From an uncultured Tateyamaria sp. (lineage in GTDB: Bacteria > Pseudomonadota > Alphaproteobacteria > Rhodobacterales > Rhodobacteraceae), in the NCBI RefSeq assembly GCF_947488715.1, contig NZ_CANLAG010000004.1:186001-250000 (forward strand): 64,000 nt of DNA. Reading direction: 5' to 3'. The notes below the pieces were generated by a model. It did no database searches. It had not been told where the DNA came from and saw nothing but the letters and a program-made list of their open reading frames with translations. A program made the position numbers and the translations under genes. This document shows, in pieces, positions 42,192-52,703 of this stretch. Each line of letters opens with the position of its first letter. The stretch's first letter is position 1.

Positions 42192-42566
42192 ATGGCACAT
42201 ATGGTCGACGTTCACGTTGGTAAGCGTATTCGGCAGCGGCGATGGCTGATTGGGATGACCCAGCAAAAGCTTGCTGACCTCGTCGGGATCAAGTTTCAGC
42301 AGATCCAGAAATACGAAACCGGGGCCAATCGCGTGAGCGCATCGCGGCTTTGGGATATCGGTGATGCTATGGGTGTGCCGGTGGCGTTTTTCTTTGAAGG
42401 CGTCAAGGAAGGCGCGTCACGGTTTGACCACACAGGCAGCGATGTACCGCCTGACATGCTGGGCGATAAGGAAGCGATGGAGCTGGTGCGTACCTATTAT
42501 GCCATCCCCGAAAATCAGCGGCGCCGCCTGTTTGAACTGGCACGCGTGCTGAGCGACGTCGCCTGA
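42192..42566 (+). CDS. XRE family helix-turn-helix regulator
   Basis: A 124-residue DNA-binding protein. The HTH is at about residues 10-65 (IRQRRWLIGMTQQKLADLVGIKFQQIQKYETGANRVSASRLWDI), and the tail reads MELVRTYYAIPENQRRRLFELARVL. It is the short SinR-like form common and highly conserved in Rhodobacterales. GGGAGA is upstream of ATG 42192. Targets are unknown; the long upstream region suggests elaborate control of its own expression. Confidence 0.9.
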   Translation: MAHMVDVHVGKRIRQRRWLIGMTQQKLADLVGIKFQQIQKYETGANRVSASRLWDIGDAMGVPVAFFFEGVKEGASRFDHTGSDVPPDMLGDKEAMELVRTYYAIPENQRRRLFELARVLSDVA

Positions 42567-42588
42567 CCATCTGATGTGACTGCGAACG

Positions 42589-42608
42589 GCCTCCGCCACG
42601 GCGGGGGC
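42589..42608 (+). terminator. possible terminator after the XRE gene
   Basis: GCCTCCGCC pairs with GGCGGGGGC around a very small loop and is followed by TTGCC. The T-tract is weak. Confidence 0.4.
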
Positions 42609-42643
42609 TTGCCTTGGCCCGCGTGGTCTGGCACCCGATGTGT

Positions 42644-43438
42644 ATGACCTATTCCCTATCCGAACTGACCGCCGTGGCCCACAAGATGGCCGACGCGGCG
42701 CGTCTGGCGATCCTCCCCTATTTCCGCACACCCGATTTGACGGCTGAGAACAAGCTGGCCGGCGGGTTTGATCCGGTTACCGTGGCCGACCGCGCCGCCG
42801 AAGAGGCGATGCGCGCGGTTTTGGCGCGGTTGCGTCCGCAGGATGCTATCATGGGCGAGGAATTTGGCGCACAGGCGGGGACCTCCGGGCTGACTTGGGT
42901 TCTGGACCCGATTGACGGCACACGCGGGTTTGTCGCGGGCACGCCCACCTGGGGGGTTTTGATCGCTGTGGGCCCTGACAGCGGCCCGGTGCTCGGCGTG
43001 ATTGACCAGCCCTATATTGGCGAGCGGTTTGTGGGTGCAGGCGGGCAGGCGCATTTGTCCGGTCCGCACGGCGAGATGCAGATCACCACGCGCGCGCCGC
43101 GTCCGCTGGCGGATGCAACTGTGTTCACCACCTTCCCCGAAGTTGGCACTGCGCAGGAGCGCGCGGGTTTTGACGCCGTGGCGGGCAAGGCCAGGTTGGT
43201 GCGATACGGGATGGACTGCTACGCCTATGCGCTGGTTGCTGCGGGCCAGGCGGATCTGGTGATCGAGGCGGGGCTGAACAATTACGACATTCAGGCGCCG
43301 ATTGCCCTGATCGAGGCTGCGGGCGGTATTGTCACCGATTGGGCGGGGCGTCCGGCCTATGCGGGTGGGCGGGCGTTGGCCGCTGCAAACGCCGACATCC
43401 ACGCCGAGGCGCTGGCGATCCTGCGAGACGTGTCGTGA
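42644..43438 (+). CDS. inositol-monophosphatase family phosphatase (HisN/SuhB-like)
   Basis: A 264-residue magnesium- and lithium-sensitive-type phosphatase fold. Motifs: MGEEFGAQ (about residue 67), DPIDGTRGF (about 89-97) and the C-terminal NNYDIQAPIALIEAAGGIVTDWAG, where the Asp is the metal ligand (usual WDxAA is NYDIQA here). It may act on histidinol phosphate or inositol phosphate; the altered last motif is closer to HisN-type proteins. The start at 42644 is one of three in-frame Met codons. Its stop overlaps the GTG start of the deaminase gene (GTGA). Confidence 0.85.
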   Translation: MTYSLSELTAVAHKMADAARLAILPYFRTPDLTAENKLAGGFDPVTVADRAAEEAMRAVLARLRPQDAIMGEEFGAQAGTSGLTWVLDPIDGTRGFVAGTPTWGVLIAVGPDSGPVLGVIDQPYIGERFVGAGGQAHLSGPHGEMQITTRAPRPLADATVFTTFPEVGTAQERAGFDAVAGKARLVRYGMDCYAYALVAAGQADLVIEAGLNNYDIQAPIALIEAAGGIVTDWAGRPAYAGGRALAAANADIHAEALAILRDVS

Positions 43439-44775
43439 CCGAGCTGCTGATCCGCGGTGCGCGTCATCTGGTGACTATGGATGATACGCGCCGGGTTCTG
43501 CAGGCCTGTGACATTCTGATCCGCGACGGCGTTGTGGCTGCAATCGGCGCGGGTCTGCGCACGACAGGTGAGGTTATCGCCGCGCAAGACTGTGTGGTGA
43601 CACCGGGCCTCGTCAACACGCATCACCATCTGTACCAGACCCTGACACGCGCCGTGCCTGCCGCGCAAAACGCATTGCTGTTTGGCTGGCTGCAGACGCT
43701 GTACCCGATCTGGGCGCGGTTTACGCCGGATCATATGTATGTCTCGGCGCAGATTGGGCTGGCGGAACTGGCTTTGTCCGGCTGCACGCTGACCTCGGAC
43801 CACCTGTATCTCTTTCCCAACGGTGCGCGGCTGGACGATACGATCGAGGCGGCGCGGGACGTGGGCCTGCGGTTTCATCCGACACGGGGCGCGATGAGCA
43901 TTGGTGTCCGCGACGGTGGTCTGCCTCCGGACAGTCTGGTCGAGGACGAGGCCGCCATTCTTGACGATTGTATCCGTGTGATTGACGCGTTCTACGACCC
44001 AAACGACGGATCGATGTGCCGTGTAGGAGTGGCCCCTTGTTCACCGTTTTCGGTCAGCCGCGATCTGATGCGTGATGCCGCGGTGCTGGCGCGCGACAAG
44101 GGTGTGATGATGCACACGCATTTGGCCGAGAATGACGAAGATATAGCCTATTCCATGGAACAGTTCGGCTGCCGTCCGGGGCAGTATGCGCAGGATCTGG
44201 GCTGGGTTGGGCCGGACGTCTGGCACGCGCATTGTGTCAAACTTGACCCTGCCGAGATTTCTCTTTTTGCCGAGACGGGCACCGGGATTGCGCATTGCCC
44301 CTGTTCCAATTGCCGTCTGGGATCGGGCATCGCGCCGGTCCGTGCAATGCGGGATGCGGGTGTGTCGGTGGGCCTGGGTGTTGACGGATCGGCCAGCAAT
44401 GATGCGGGCAATCTGGTCGCCGAGGCGCGGCAGGCCATGCTGTTGCAACGGGTGGCCTTTGGAGCTGATGCGATGTCGCCGATGGAGGCGCTGGAGATCG
44501 CAACCCGTGGTGGGGCAGACGTGTTGGGTCGCCCCGATTGCGGTCGGATTGCCGTGGGCGCGCGGGCGGACATTGCGTTGTGGGATGTGTCTGGCGTGCA
44601 AAGCGCTGGCAGTTGGGATCCGGCGGCTCTGTTGCTGGCGGGCCCTGTGACGGTGCGTGATTTGTTGGTTGAGGGCCGTCAGGTCGTGCGCGACGGGCAT
44701 GTCGTCACCATTGACCTGCAATCGACCATAGATCGGCAGAACCAACTGGCGCGCGACTTGAACGACGCGCTTTGA
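43435..44775 (+). CDS. 8-oxoguanine deaminase-like amidohydrolase
   Basis: A 446-residue member of the amidohydrolase superfamily (AtzB/8-oxoguanine deaminase branch). The metal motif NTHHHLYQ (about residues 60-66) is followed by LQTLYPIWARFTPDHM, typical of that branch. Later metal or catalytic residues are in MMHTHLAEN, WHAHCVKL and GLGVDGSASND. The reaction would release ammonia from 8-oxoguanine to give urate. The start GTG at 43435 overlaps the phosphatase stop, which couples them. It is convergent with guanine deaminase, with only 3 nt between the stops. Confidence 0.82.
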   Translation: MTELLIRGARHLVTMDDTRRVLQACDILIRDGVVAAIGAGLRTTGEVIAAQDCVVTPGLVNTHHHLYQTLTRAVPAAQNALLFGWLQTLYPIWARFTPDHMYVSAQIGLAELALSGCTLTSDHLYLFPNGARLDDTIEAARDVGLRFHPTRGAMSIGVRDGGLPPDSLVEDEAAILDDCIRVIDAFYDPNDGSMCRVGVAPCSPFSVSRDLMRDAAVLARDKGVMMHTHLAENDEDIAYSMEQFGCRPGQYAQDLGWVGPDVWHAHCVKLDPAEISLFAETGTGIAHCPCSNCRLGSGIAPVRAMRDAGVSVGLGVDGSASNDAGNLVAEARQAMLLQRVAFGADAMSPMEALEIATRGGADVLGRPDCGRIAVGARADIALWDVSGVQSAGSWDPAALLLAGPVTVRDLLVEGRQVVRDGHVVTIDLQSTIDRQNQLARDLNDAL

Positions 44776-44778
44776 CCG

Positions 44779-46068
44779 TCAGGTGGGGCGCGGTTTTCCC
44801 CCCACCCAGACCTGAGCGACGGCGCGGTCATCGCCCATCATGATGGTTGGGAACACAGCATCCCAGATATGATCGGCCTGCGCGGCCCGCTGTGTGATCG
44901 CAGGTGTTGATGTCAGGTCGAGGATGCACAGGTCCGCGTCCATACCGGCGGCGATTACCCCCAGATGATCGTGCCGGTGCAGCGCGCGCGCCGAACCTGC
45001 TGTGGCCAGCCAAAGCAGTTGAGCGGCATGGACAGCCGCGCCGCGCAGCTGCGCTACTTCGTAGGCGGCGGCCATAGTGCGCAGCATGGAAAACGACGAT
45101 CCGCCGCCTGTATCCGTGGCCAGGCCAACGCATTGGCCCGCGCGGGCCAGTCCCATCAGGTCAAACAGGCCGGATCCGATAAACGTGTTGGATGTGGGGC
45201 AGTGTACGACGCTTGCGCCCACTTCGGACAGCCGTGCCACCTCGCGCGGGGTCAGGTGAATCGAGTGACCGTAAACACCGCGCGCACCCAAGAGGCCCGT
45301 GGCCTCGTAGGTGTCGAGATAGTCGCGTGCCTCTGGGAACAGGTCCTGCACCCAGGCGATTTCATCCACCTGCTCGCTGAGATGCGTTTGCATCAGCACG
45401 TCAGGGCGTTCGGACCAGAGCGCGCCGAGGGCCGTCAGTTGTTCAGGCGTCGATGTGGGGGAAAAGCGCGGCGTGATCGCATATTGCGCGCGCCCCTTGC
45501 CGTGCCACCTGTCCAGCAAGCCTTTGCTGTCGTCATAGGCGCTTTGTGCTGTGTCACGCAGCCCATCGGGCGCATTGCGATCCATACAGGTCTTACCCGC
45601 CACTATGGCCATGCCACGCACAGCGGCTGCCTCGAACAGGGCGTCGACGCTTGTGGGGTGGATGGTGGCATAGCTCGCCACGCTTGTGGTGCCATGATCC
45701 AGTGCAAGGTCCAGATACCTGTCCGCGATGGTGCGGGCATAGGCGGGATCGGCCAGGCGCATCTCTTCGGGAAAGGTGTAGGTGTTGAGCCAGTCGATCA
45801 GCCGCTTGCCCCAGGACGCGATGATGGCGGTTTGCGGATAGTGAACATGCGCGTCCACAAACCCCGGACAGACAAGCCGGCCGCTGTGGTCATGGAGTGT
45901 GACATCGGGGCCGCTGACACGCGCGGCCTCGCCAACAGCAACAATCGTGCCGTTTTCGATCAGGACCGCGCTGTTTTCGGCGATAGAGACCGCTTCGGCC
46001 CAGTGTTGGGTGAACGGATTGCCGCGAAATTGCAGGACATGTCCGGTGATAAGATCGCGCTGTGTCAT
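44779..46068 (-). CDS. guaD: guanine deaminase
   Basis: A 429-residue zinc amidohydrolase turning guanine into xanthine. It has the PGFVDAHVHYPQT metal motif (about residues 70-82), the family-specific WLNTYTFPEE segment (about 93-102), QTHLSEQVDEIAWV, GVYGHSIHL and LATDTGGGSSFSML. Together with the convergent 8-oxoguanine-type enzyme it points to purine salvage or catabolism at this locus. No purine-specific regulatory RNA is seen upstream. It is divergent from mgtE with 115 nt between them. Confidence 0.93.
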   Translation of the reverse strand: MTQRDLITGHVLQFRGNPFTQHWAEAVSIAENSAVLIENGTIVAVGEAARVSGPDVTLHDHSGRLVCPGFVDAHVHYPQTAIIASWGKRLIDWLNTYTFPEEMRLADPAYARTIADRYLDLALDHGTTSVASYATIHPTSVDALFEAAAVRGMAIVAGKTCMDRNAPDGLRDTAQSAYDDSKGLLDRWHGKGRAQYAITPRFSPTSTPEQLTALGALWSERPDVLMQTHLSEQVDEIAWVQDLFPEARDYLDTYEATGLLGARGVYGHSIHLTPREVARLSEVGASVVHCPTSNTFIGSGLFDLMGLARAGQCVGLATDTGGGSSFSMLRTMAAAYEVAQLRGAAVHAAQLLWLATAGSARALHRHDHLGVIAAGMDADLCILDLTSTPAITQRAAQADHIWDAVFPTIMMGDDRAVAQVWVGGKPRPT

Positions 46069-46183
46069 CCGGTGTTTATGGCCCCGTGCAAGAGGTTGCG
46101 CAAAGCGAAAGTGGGGCCATTGTCACTTGTGGGAACCATGCCTATGGTTTGACGCAAATGTGCGGTCTGGTCGGAGGATTTAC

Positions 46184-47578
46184 ATGTCAAATGAAGTCGA
46201 CGTGGCCGAACCGGCAGCAGAGGACAGCGGCTATGAGTTGGGCCGCAAAGATGTCTCTGCCATTCTTTATGCGGTGGATATCGAGGACCGGGCGCAGCTG
46301 ACCACGCTGATGGAGCCGCTGCATGCGGCGGACATTGCCGACCTTTTGGAACAGATCAACGCGTTTGACCGGTCACGGTTGATCCGCCTTTATGATCGTG
46401 AGTTTGACGGGGACATCCTGTCGGAACTGGACGAGTCGATCCGCGAAGAGGTGATTGGCGTTCTCAAGCCGACCGTTCTGGCCGACGCGGTGCGCGATCT
46501 GGACAGTGACGATGTCGTTGATCTGATTGAGGATCTGGACGACGCGCAGCAGGAGCAGATCCTCGATGCGCTGGAGGACACGGACCGTGCGCTGGTCGAG
46601 CAGTCGCTGTCGTTCCCGGAGTATTCCGCGGGCCGTCTGATGCAGCGCGAGGTCGTCATGGCGCCTGAACACTGGACCGTGGGCGAGGCGATTGACCGAT
46701 TGCGCGGCGCCGAAGAGAGCGAGCTGCCCAATCAATTCTATCATATTGTTCTGGTGGACCCGCGCTTGCATCCCATTGGCAATGTCACTCTGGGCAAGCT
46801 GATGCGGTCGCGGCGCGAGGTCAAGTTGATGGATCTGGTGGAGGAGACGTTTCGCGTCATCCCCGCCACGCAGCCGGAAAGTGACGTTGCCTATGCGTTC
46901 AACCAGTATCACCTGATCTCGGCCCCTGTTGTGGATGACGAGGGGCGTCTGATCGGTTTGATCACCATTGATGATGCGATGGCCGTTCTGGATGAAGAGC
47001 ACGAAGAGGACATCCTGCGTCTGGCGGGGGTGGGCGAGGAATCCGCGCTGTCGGACAATGTGCGCGAGACGACGCGCCAGCGTTTGCCCTGGTTGGCCGT
47101 CAATCTTGTGACGTCGATCCTCGCGTCGATGGTGATTGCACAATTCGAGATGGCGATTGCGCAGATCGTGGCGCTGGCGGTGTTGATGCCCATTGTCGCC
47201 TCTATGGGGGGCAACGCCGGGACGCAGTCGCTGACCGTGGCGGTGCGGGCGTTGGCGACCAAGGATTTGACCGGTGCAAATGTCTGGCGGGTGATCCGAC
47301 GTGAGGTGTTTGTTGGATTGCTGAACGGCGTGGTCTTTGCCGTTGTGATGGGCATTGTCGGCGTGATCTGGTTCGGCTCTCCGGCTTTGGGCTACGTGAT
47401 TGCGGCGGCCATGGTGGTGAACATGGTGGTCGCGGGCCTTGCAGGGACGGTCATACCTGTTGTGCTGGACCGGTTGGGGGTCGATCCGGCGCTGGCCTCC
47501 GGGGCATTTGTGACGACGGTGACGGATGTGGTTGGGTTCTTTGCGTTCCTGGGGCTTGCCGCGATGGTGTTGTTGTGA
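46184..47578 (+). CDS. mgtE: magnesium transporter MgtE
   Basis: A 464-residue channel-type magnesium transporter. The N domain (about residues 30-135) contains HAADIADLLEQI and DDVVDLIEDL. Two CBS domains follow (about 145-265, with LVDPRLHPIGNVTLGKLMRS and HLISAPVVDDEGRLIGLITIDDAM). The C-terminal part has five membrane segments with PIVASMGGNAGTQSL, the selectivity-filter region. GGAGG precedes ATG 46184. No M-box riboswitch fits in the 115-nt leader. A hairpin of the recurring family starts at its stop codon. Confidence 0.95.
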   Translation: MSNEVDVAEPAAEDSGYELGRKDVSAILYAVDIEDRAQLTTLMEPLHAADIADLLEQINAFDRSRLIRLYDREFDGDILSELDESIREEVIGVLKPTVLADAVRDLDSDDVVDLIEDLDDAQQEQILDALEDTDRALVEQSLSFPEYSAGRLMQREVVMAPEHWTVGEAIDRLRGAEESELPNQFYHIVLVDPRLHPIGNVTLGKLMRSRREVKLMDLVEETFRVIPATQPESDVAYAFNQYHLISAPVVDDEGRLIGLITIDDAMAVLDEEHEEDILRLAGVGEESALSDNVRETTRQRLPWLAVNLVTSILASMVIAQFEMAIAQIVALAVLMPIVASMGGNAGTQSLTVAVRALATKDLTGANVWRVIRREVFVGLLNGVVFAVVMGIVGVIWFGSPALGYVIAAAMVVNMVVAGLAGTVIPVVLDRLGVDPALASGAFVTTVTDVVGFFAFLGLAAMVLL

Positions 47579-47637
47579 GGGCTGGCTGGTCGGACGCGCT
47601 TTGCGCTGATGCGCAAAGACGCCCCGCCCGCCATCCC
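47578..47637 (+). terminator. G+C-rich hairpin after mgtE (repeat family copy C)
   Basis: CTTTGCGC-TGAT-GCGCAAAG forms the tip, with outer arms GGGCTGGCTGG and GCCCCGCCCGCC pairing partly through G-T. It ends a few nt before the cyclo-ligase start region, so it may also influence that gene's translation. Confidence 0.6.
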
Positions 47638-47651
47638 GTATGGGGGCGTGC

Positions 47652-48206
47652 ATGGATTTGATGGCGCGCAAGGATGCAGCCCGTAAGGCCGGGTTTGCTC
47701 GGCGCAAGGCTGCGTTTGATCTGGACCCCGGTGGCGCGTCCGGTGTGTTGTCGTCGGTCCTTGCCGGATTTCGGGGCGTGCCGGTGTCGGGCTATATGCC
47801 CATTCGGTCGGAGATTGACCCATTGCCTGCTATGGCAGAGGCGGCGGCCTATGGCACTGTGTCGGTGCCTGTCATTATGGGCGCTGGCCAACCGTTGCGG
47901 TTCTCGCGCTGGATGCCGGGTGGACCGCTGCGGGACGGGCCATTTGGTGCGAAGGTGCCCGAAGTGGATGATTTCGTCATACCTGATATCGTGATTGTGC
48001 CGTTGGTGGCCTTTACCCGCGCGGGCGGGCGTTTGGGGTATGGTGGTGGGTTTTACGATCGCACATTGGAGCAATTGCGCGCAGCGCGGCCAACCTATGC
48101 CATCGGCTTTGCCTATGCTGCGCAGGAAGCAGCCGATTTGCCGTTAGAGCCTACGGATCAGCCGCTGGATATGATTGTCACCGAGGCCGGTGTGATCGAG
48201 ATGTGA
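47652..48206 (+). CDS. 5-formyltetrahydrofolate cyclo-ligase
   Basis: A 184-residue ATP-dependent enzyme recycling 5-formyl-THF to 5,10-methenyl-THF. Motifs: ARKDAARKAGFARR (ATP-binding basic N-terminus), SGYMPIRSEIDP, and the signature PLVAFTRAGGRLGYGGGFYDRTL (about residues 118-140). ATGs at 47640, 47652 and 47661 are all in frame; I use 47652 as the compromise between spacing from GGGGG and family length. Confidence 0.92.
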   Translation: MDLMARKDAARKAGFARRKAAFDLDPGGASGVLSSVLAGFRGVPVSGYMPIRSEIDPLPAMAEAAAYGTVSVPVIMGAGQPLRFSRWMPGGPLRDGPFGAKVPEVDDFVIPDIVIVPLVAFTRAGGRLGYGGGFYDRTLEQLRAARPTYAIGFAYAAQEAADLPLEPTDQPLDMIVTEAGVIEM

Positions 48207-48268
48207 ATGGACAGGTGTGTTGGGGCGCTGCCTTTGACCACGCATGAGATGCAGGGAATTGGAGCAGT

Positions 48269-49081
48269 ATGAAACTGTTGTTTTTAGGGGATGTGATGGG
48301 CCGTGCCGGTCGGCAGGCGGTGGCGGAACATCTGCCCCGGCTGCGGGCAGAGTGGGATCTGGATTTCGTCGTTGTGAACGGCGAGAACGCGACATCCGGG
48401 ATGGGCCTGTCCGGTGCGCATGCCAAGGCGTTGCTGGAGGCGGGTGCTGATTGCATCACCTTGGGTGATCACGCCTTTGATCAAAAGGATATGTTGCAGT
48501 TCATCGAGCAGGAGCCGCGCATCGTGCGCCCGTTGAACTTTTCCAAGGCCGCGCCGGGCAAGGGGGCGCGTGTGTTCAACGCGCGCGGAGGCAAACGGGT
48601 GTTGGTGACGCAGGCCTTGGGGCAGGTGTTCATGAAGCGGCCCTTTGATGATCCGTTTTCGGCCCTTGAAACAGTGTTTCGCGCGCACCCTCTGGGCGGG
48701 CAGGTGGATGCGGTGATGGTCGACTTTCATTGCGAAGCCACGTCGGAGAAAATGGCGATGGGGCATTGGTGCGACGGGCGAGCCAGCCTGATGGTTGGCA
48801 CCCACACCCATGTGCCCACGGCGGACGCGATGATTTTGGGCAAGGGCTGTGGCTATCTCAGTGATGCGGGGATGTGCGGGGATTACAATTCGGTCATTGG
48901 GATGCAGCGGGACGAACCCCTACGCCGGTTTATCACGGGCATGCCCAAGGAGCGTTTCGCGCCCGCACTTGGGCCGGCGACCGTGTCGGGTGTCTATGTG
49001 GAGACGGGCCCCGATGGGCGCGCTGTGCGGATCGAGATGGTACGGCAGGGCGGTGTTCTGGCACAAAGCGGGCCGCAATAG
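48269..49081 (+). CDS. TIGR00282/YmdB-type metallophosphoesterase
   Basis: A 270-residue binuclear-metal phosphoesterase. Metal ligands are visible in LFLGDVMGRAGR (Asp 8), VVNGENA (Asn/Glu), GDHAFDQKD (His), VDFHCEATSEK and GTHTHVPTAD near the end. Bacillus YmdB hydrolyses 2',3'-cyclic nucleotides and affects biofilm genes; whether this holds here is unknown. It follows the cyclo-ligase gene by 62 nt on the same strand, an arrangement that looks like one transcription unit. Confidence 0.92.
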   Translation: MKLLFLGDVMGRAGRQAVAEHLPRLRAEWDLDFVVVNGENATSGMGLSGAHAKALLEAGADCITLGDHAFDQKDMLQFIEQEPRIVRPLNFSKAAPGKGARVFNARGGKRVLVTQALGQVFMKRPFDDPFSALETVFRAHPLGGQVDAVMVDFHCEATSEKMAMGHWCDGRASLMVGTHTHVPTADAMILGKGCGYLSDAGMCGDYNSVIGMQRDEPLRRFITGMPKERFAPALGPATVSGVYVETGPDGRAVRIEMVRQGGVLAQSGPQ

Positions 49082-49199
49082 CAGGCACTGGCCACTGCGC
49101 CACGGTAATTACTGTGTCACCCGCCAAAGCACGGCTTGAAGCGCCTGCGGCAATGGGGGACACTGATGGGTGATACGGGTCCAAGGCACATTACCAGAT

Positions 49200-50978
49200 A
49201 TGGGTTTCATCGCGCTTTCAGAGACGGGCAATGCCGTTCTCACGCTGGTGGTTGTTGGGGTGATGTTCGCGCTCTTTCTGCGCGAGAGTTTCCCGGCAGA
49301 AGTTGTGGCCATCGCCGGGGTCGGGTTGATGCTGGCATCGGGGGCATTGCCCTATGATGCCGCTGTTGCGGTGCTGTCGAACCCGGCGCCGTGGACCATC
49401 GCCGCGATGTTTATCATCATGGGGGCACTGGTGCGCACAGGCGCGCTGGAGGCGTTCACAGGGCTCGCCGACCGGCAGGCGCGCACCAACCCGGTTCTGG
49501 CAATTGGGCTTTTGATGGCCTTTGTGATTGTCAGCTCTGCGATTGTGTCCAACACGCCGGTGGTTGTGGTGATGATCCCGGTCTTTATCCAGCTGGCCAA
49601 GACGATGGGCCATTCGGCGTCCAAGATGCTGATCCCGCTGAGTTATGCGGCAATCCTCGGAGGGACGTTGACCCTGATCGGGACGTCGACGAACCTGCTG
49701 GTGGATGGGGTTGCGCGGGCGCAGGGGTTGGCCCCGTTCACGATTTTTGAGGTCACGCCGCTTGGCATCGTTTTGGTGGTCTGGGGGATGATCTATCTGC
49801 GGTTTTTCGGGCCGATGTTGTTGCCGGACCGGGACAGCATGGCGGGTCTTTTGAGTGATCGCAGCCGGATGAAATTCTTTACCGAAGCGGTCATTCCGCC
49901 GGAGTCCAACCTGATCGGGCGCGAAGTCACGGGCGTGCAACTGTTCAAACGTGATGGCGTTCGGCTAATCGACGTCGTGCGTGGGGATCTGTCGCTGCGG
50001 CGCAACCTCAAGGGGGTGGCCTTGCAGGTGGGCGACCGGGTGGTGTTGCGGACCCAGATGACCGAGCTGTTGAGCCTGCAGCGCAACAAGGAATTGAAGC
50101 GCTTGGACCAGGTGGGCGCGGTCGAGACCACGACTGTTGAAGTGCTGATCACGCCGGGGTGCAAGATGGTGGGCCGGTCGCTTGGTGCGTTGCGTTTGCG
50201 CAGGCGCTACGGTGTGTATCCGTTGGCGGTGCACCGGCGCAATCAGAACATCGGGCGACAGTTGGATGATCTGGTTGTAAAGGTGGGCGACACGCTGTTG
50301 CTGGAGGGCGCGCCGGAGGACATTCAGCGTCTGGCCACGGATATGGACATGGTGGATGTCTCCAAACCGTCGCAGCGCGCCTTTCGGCGGGGGCATGCGC
50401 CGATTGCGTTGGTGGCGTTGCTGGGCATTGTCGTTCTGGCGGCCTTTGGTGTGGCGCCGATCTTTATGCTGTCGGTGATGGCGGTGGCGCTGGTTCTGGT
50501 CACCCGCTGCATCGATGCGGACGAGGCGTTTTCCTTTGTGGACGGACGGTTGTTGGCGTTGATCTTTGCGATGCTGGCGATTGGTGCGGCGTTGGAGGCC
50601 ACGGGGGCGGTGGCGTTGATTGTGGATGCCATTGCGCCGGGGTTGGCTGTGTTGCCGCCTTTCCTGATCGTTTGGGCGATTTACCTGCTGACGTCGGTGT
50701 TGACGGAGCTGGTCAGCAACAACGCCGTTGCGGTTGTGCTGACGCCTATTGCGATTGGTCTGGCCAGCGCGTTGGGTATTGATGCGCGCCCGTTAGTGGT
50801 TGCGGTGATGGTGGCGGCGTCGGCCTCGTTTGCGACGCCAATCGGGTATCAGACGAACATGCTGGTTTACGGGCCAGGCGGGTACAAGTTCACCGATTTC
50901 ATGCGTGTGGGCATACCGCTGAACCTGAGCATTGGTATCCTCGCCTCGGCGGTTATTCCGTTTATCTGGCCCTTGTGA
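49200..50978 (+). CDS. SLC13 family permease with two TrkA-C domains (paralogue 1)
   Basis: A 592-residue membrane transporter of the CitMHS/DASS-like type. About five or six membrane segments come first, including ALVRTGALEAFTGL and IVSSAIVSNTPVVVVMIPVFIQL. Two TrkA-C/RCK-C domains (about residues 215-385) follow, then five more segments ending in YGPGGYKFTDFMRVGIPLNLSIGILASA. The substrate may be sulfate, a dicarboxylate or taurine-type anion. The start at 49200 is preferred over GTG 49170; the ribosome site is weak. A closely similar gene lies at 53637 on the other strand. Confidence 0.88.
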   Translation: MGFIALSETGNAVLTLVVVGVMFALFLRESFPAEVVAIAGVGLMLASGALPYDAAVAVLSNPAPWTIAAMFIIMGALVRTGALEAFTGLADRQARTNPVLAIGLLMAFVIVSSAIVSNTPVVVVMIPVFIQLAKTMGHSASKMLIPLSYAAILGGTLTLIGTSTNLLVDGVARAQGLAPFTIFEVTPLGIVLVVWGMIYLRFFGPMLLPDRDSMAGLLSDRSRMKFFTEAVIPPESNLIGREVTGVQLFKRDGVRLIDVVRGDLSLRRNLKGVALQVGDRVVLRTQMTELLSLQRNKELKRLDQVGAVETTTVEVLITPGCKMVGRSLGALRLRRRYGVYPLAVHRRNQNIGRQLDDLVVKVGDTLLLEGAPEDIQRLATDMDMVDVSKPSQRAFRRGHAPIALVALLGIVVLAAFGVAPIFMLSVMAVALVLVTRCIDADEAFSFVDGRLLALIFAMLAIGAALEATGAVALIVDAIAPGLAVLPPFLIVWAIYLLTSVLTELVSNNAVAVVLTPIAIGLASALGIDARPLVVAVMVAASASFATPIGYQTNMLVYGPGGYKFTDFMRVGIPLNLSIGILASAVIPFIWPL

Positions 50979-51032
50979 CGGCGGGGCGGACGCTGTTTGC
51001 CCTTTGGGCAAAGACGCCCCGCCCACCGTCCC
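50976..51032. terminator. bidirectional G+C-rich hairpin (repeat family copy D)
   Basis: The tip TTTGCCC-TTT-GGGCAAA is a perfect 7-bp stem, and outer arms GACGGCGGGGCG and GCCCCGCCCACCGTC extend it to over 20 bp with mismatches. It fills the gap between two convergent genes. Confidence 0.7.
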
Positions 51033-51033
51033 T

Positions 51034-52692
<1,659 letters not shown>

Positions 52693-52703
52693 TTCACATC
52701 CTC

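Noticed and set aside
46069-46183. A magnesium (M-box) riboswitch before mgtE
   Set aside because: The leader is only 115 nt and shared with divergent guaD; none of the conserved M-box blocks is seen.
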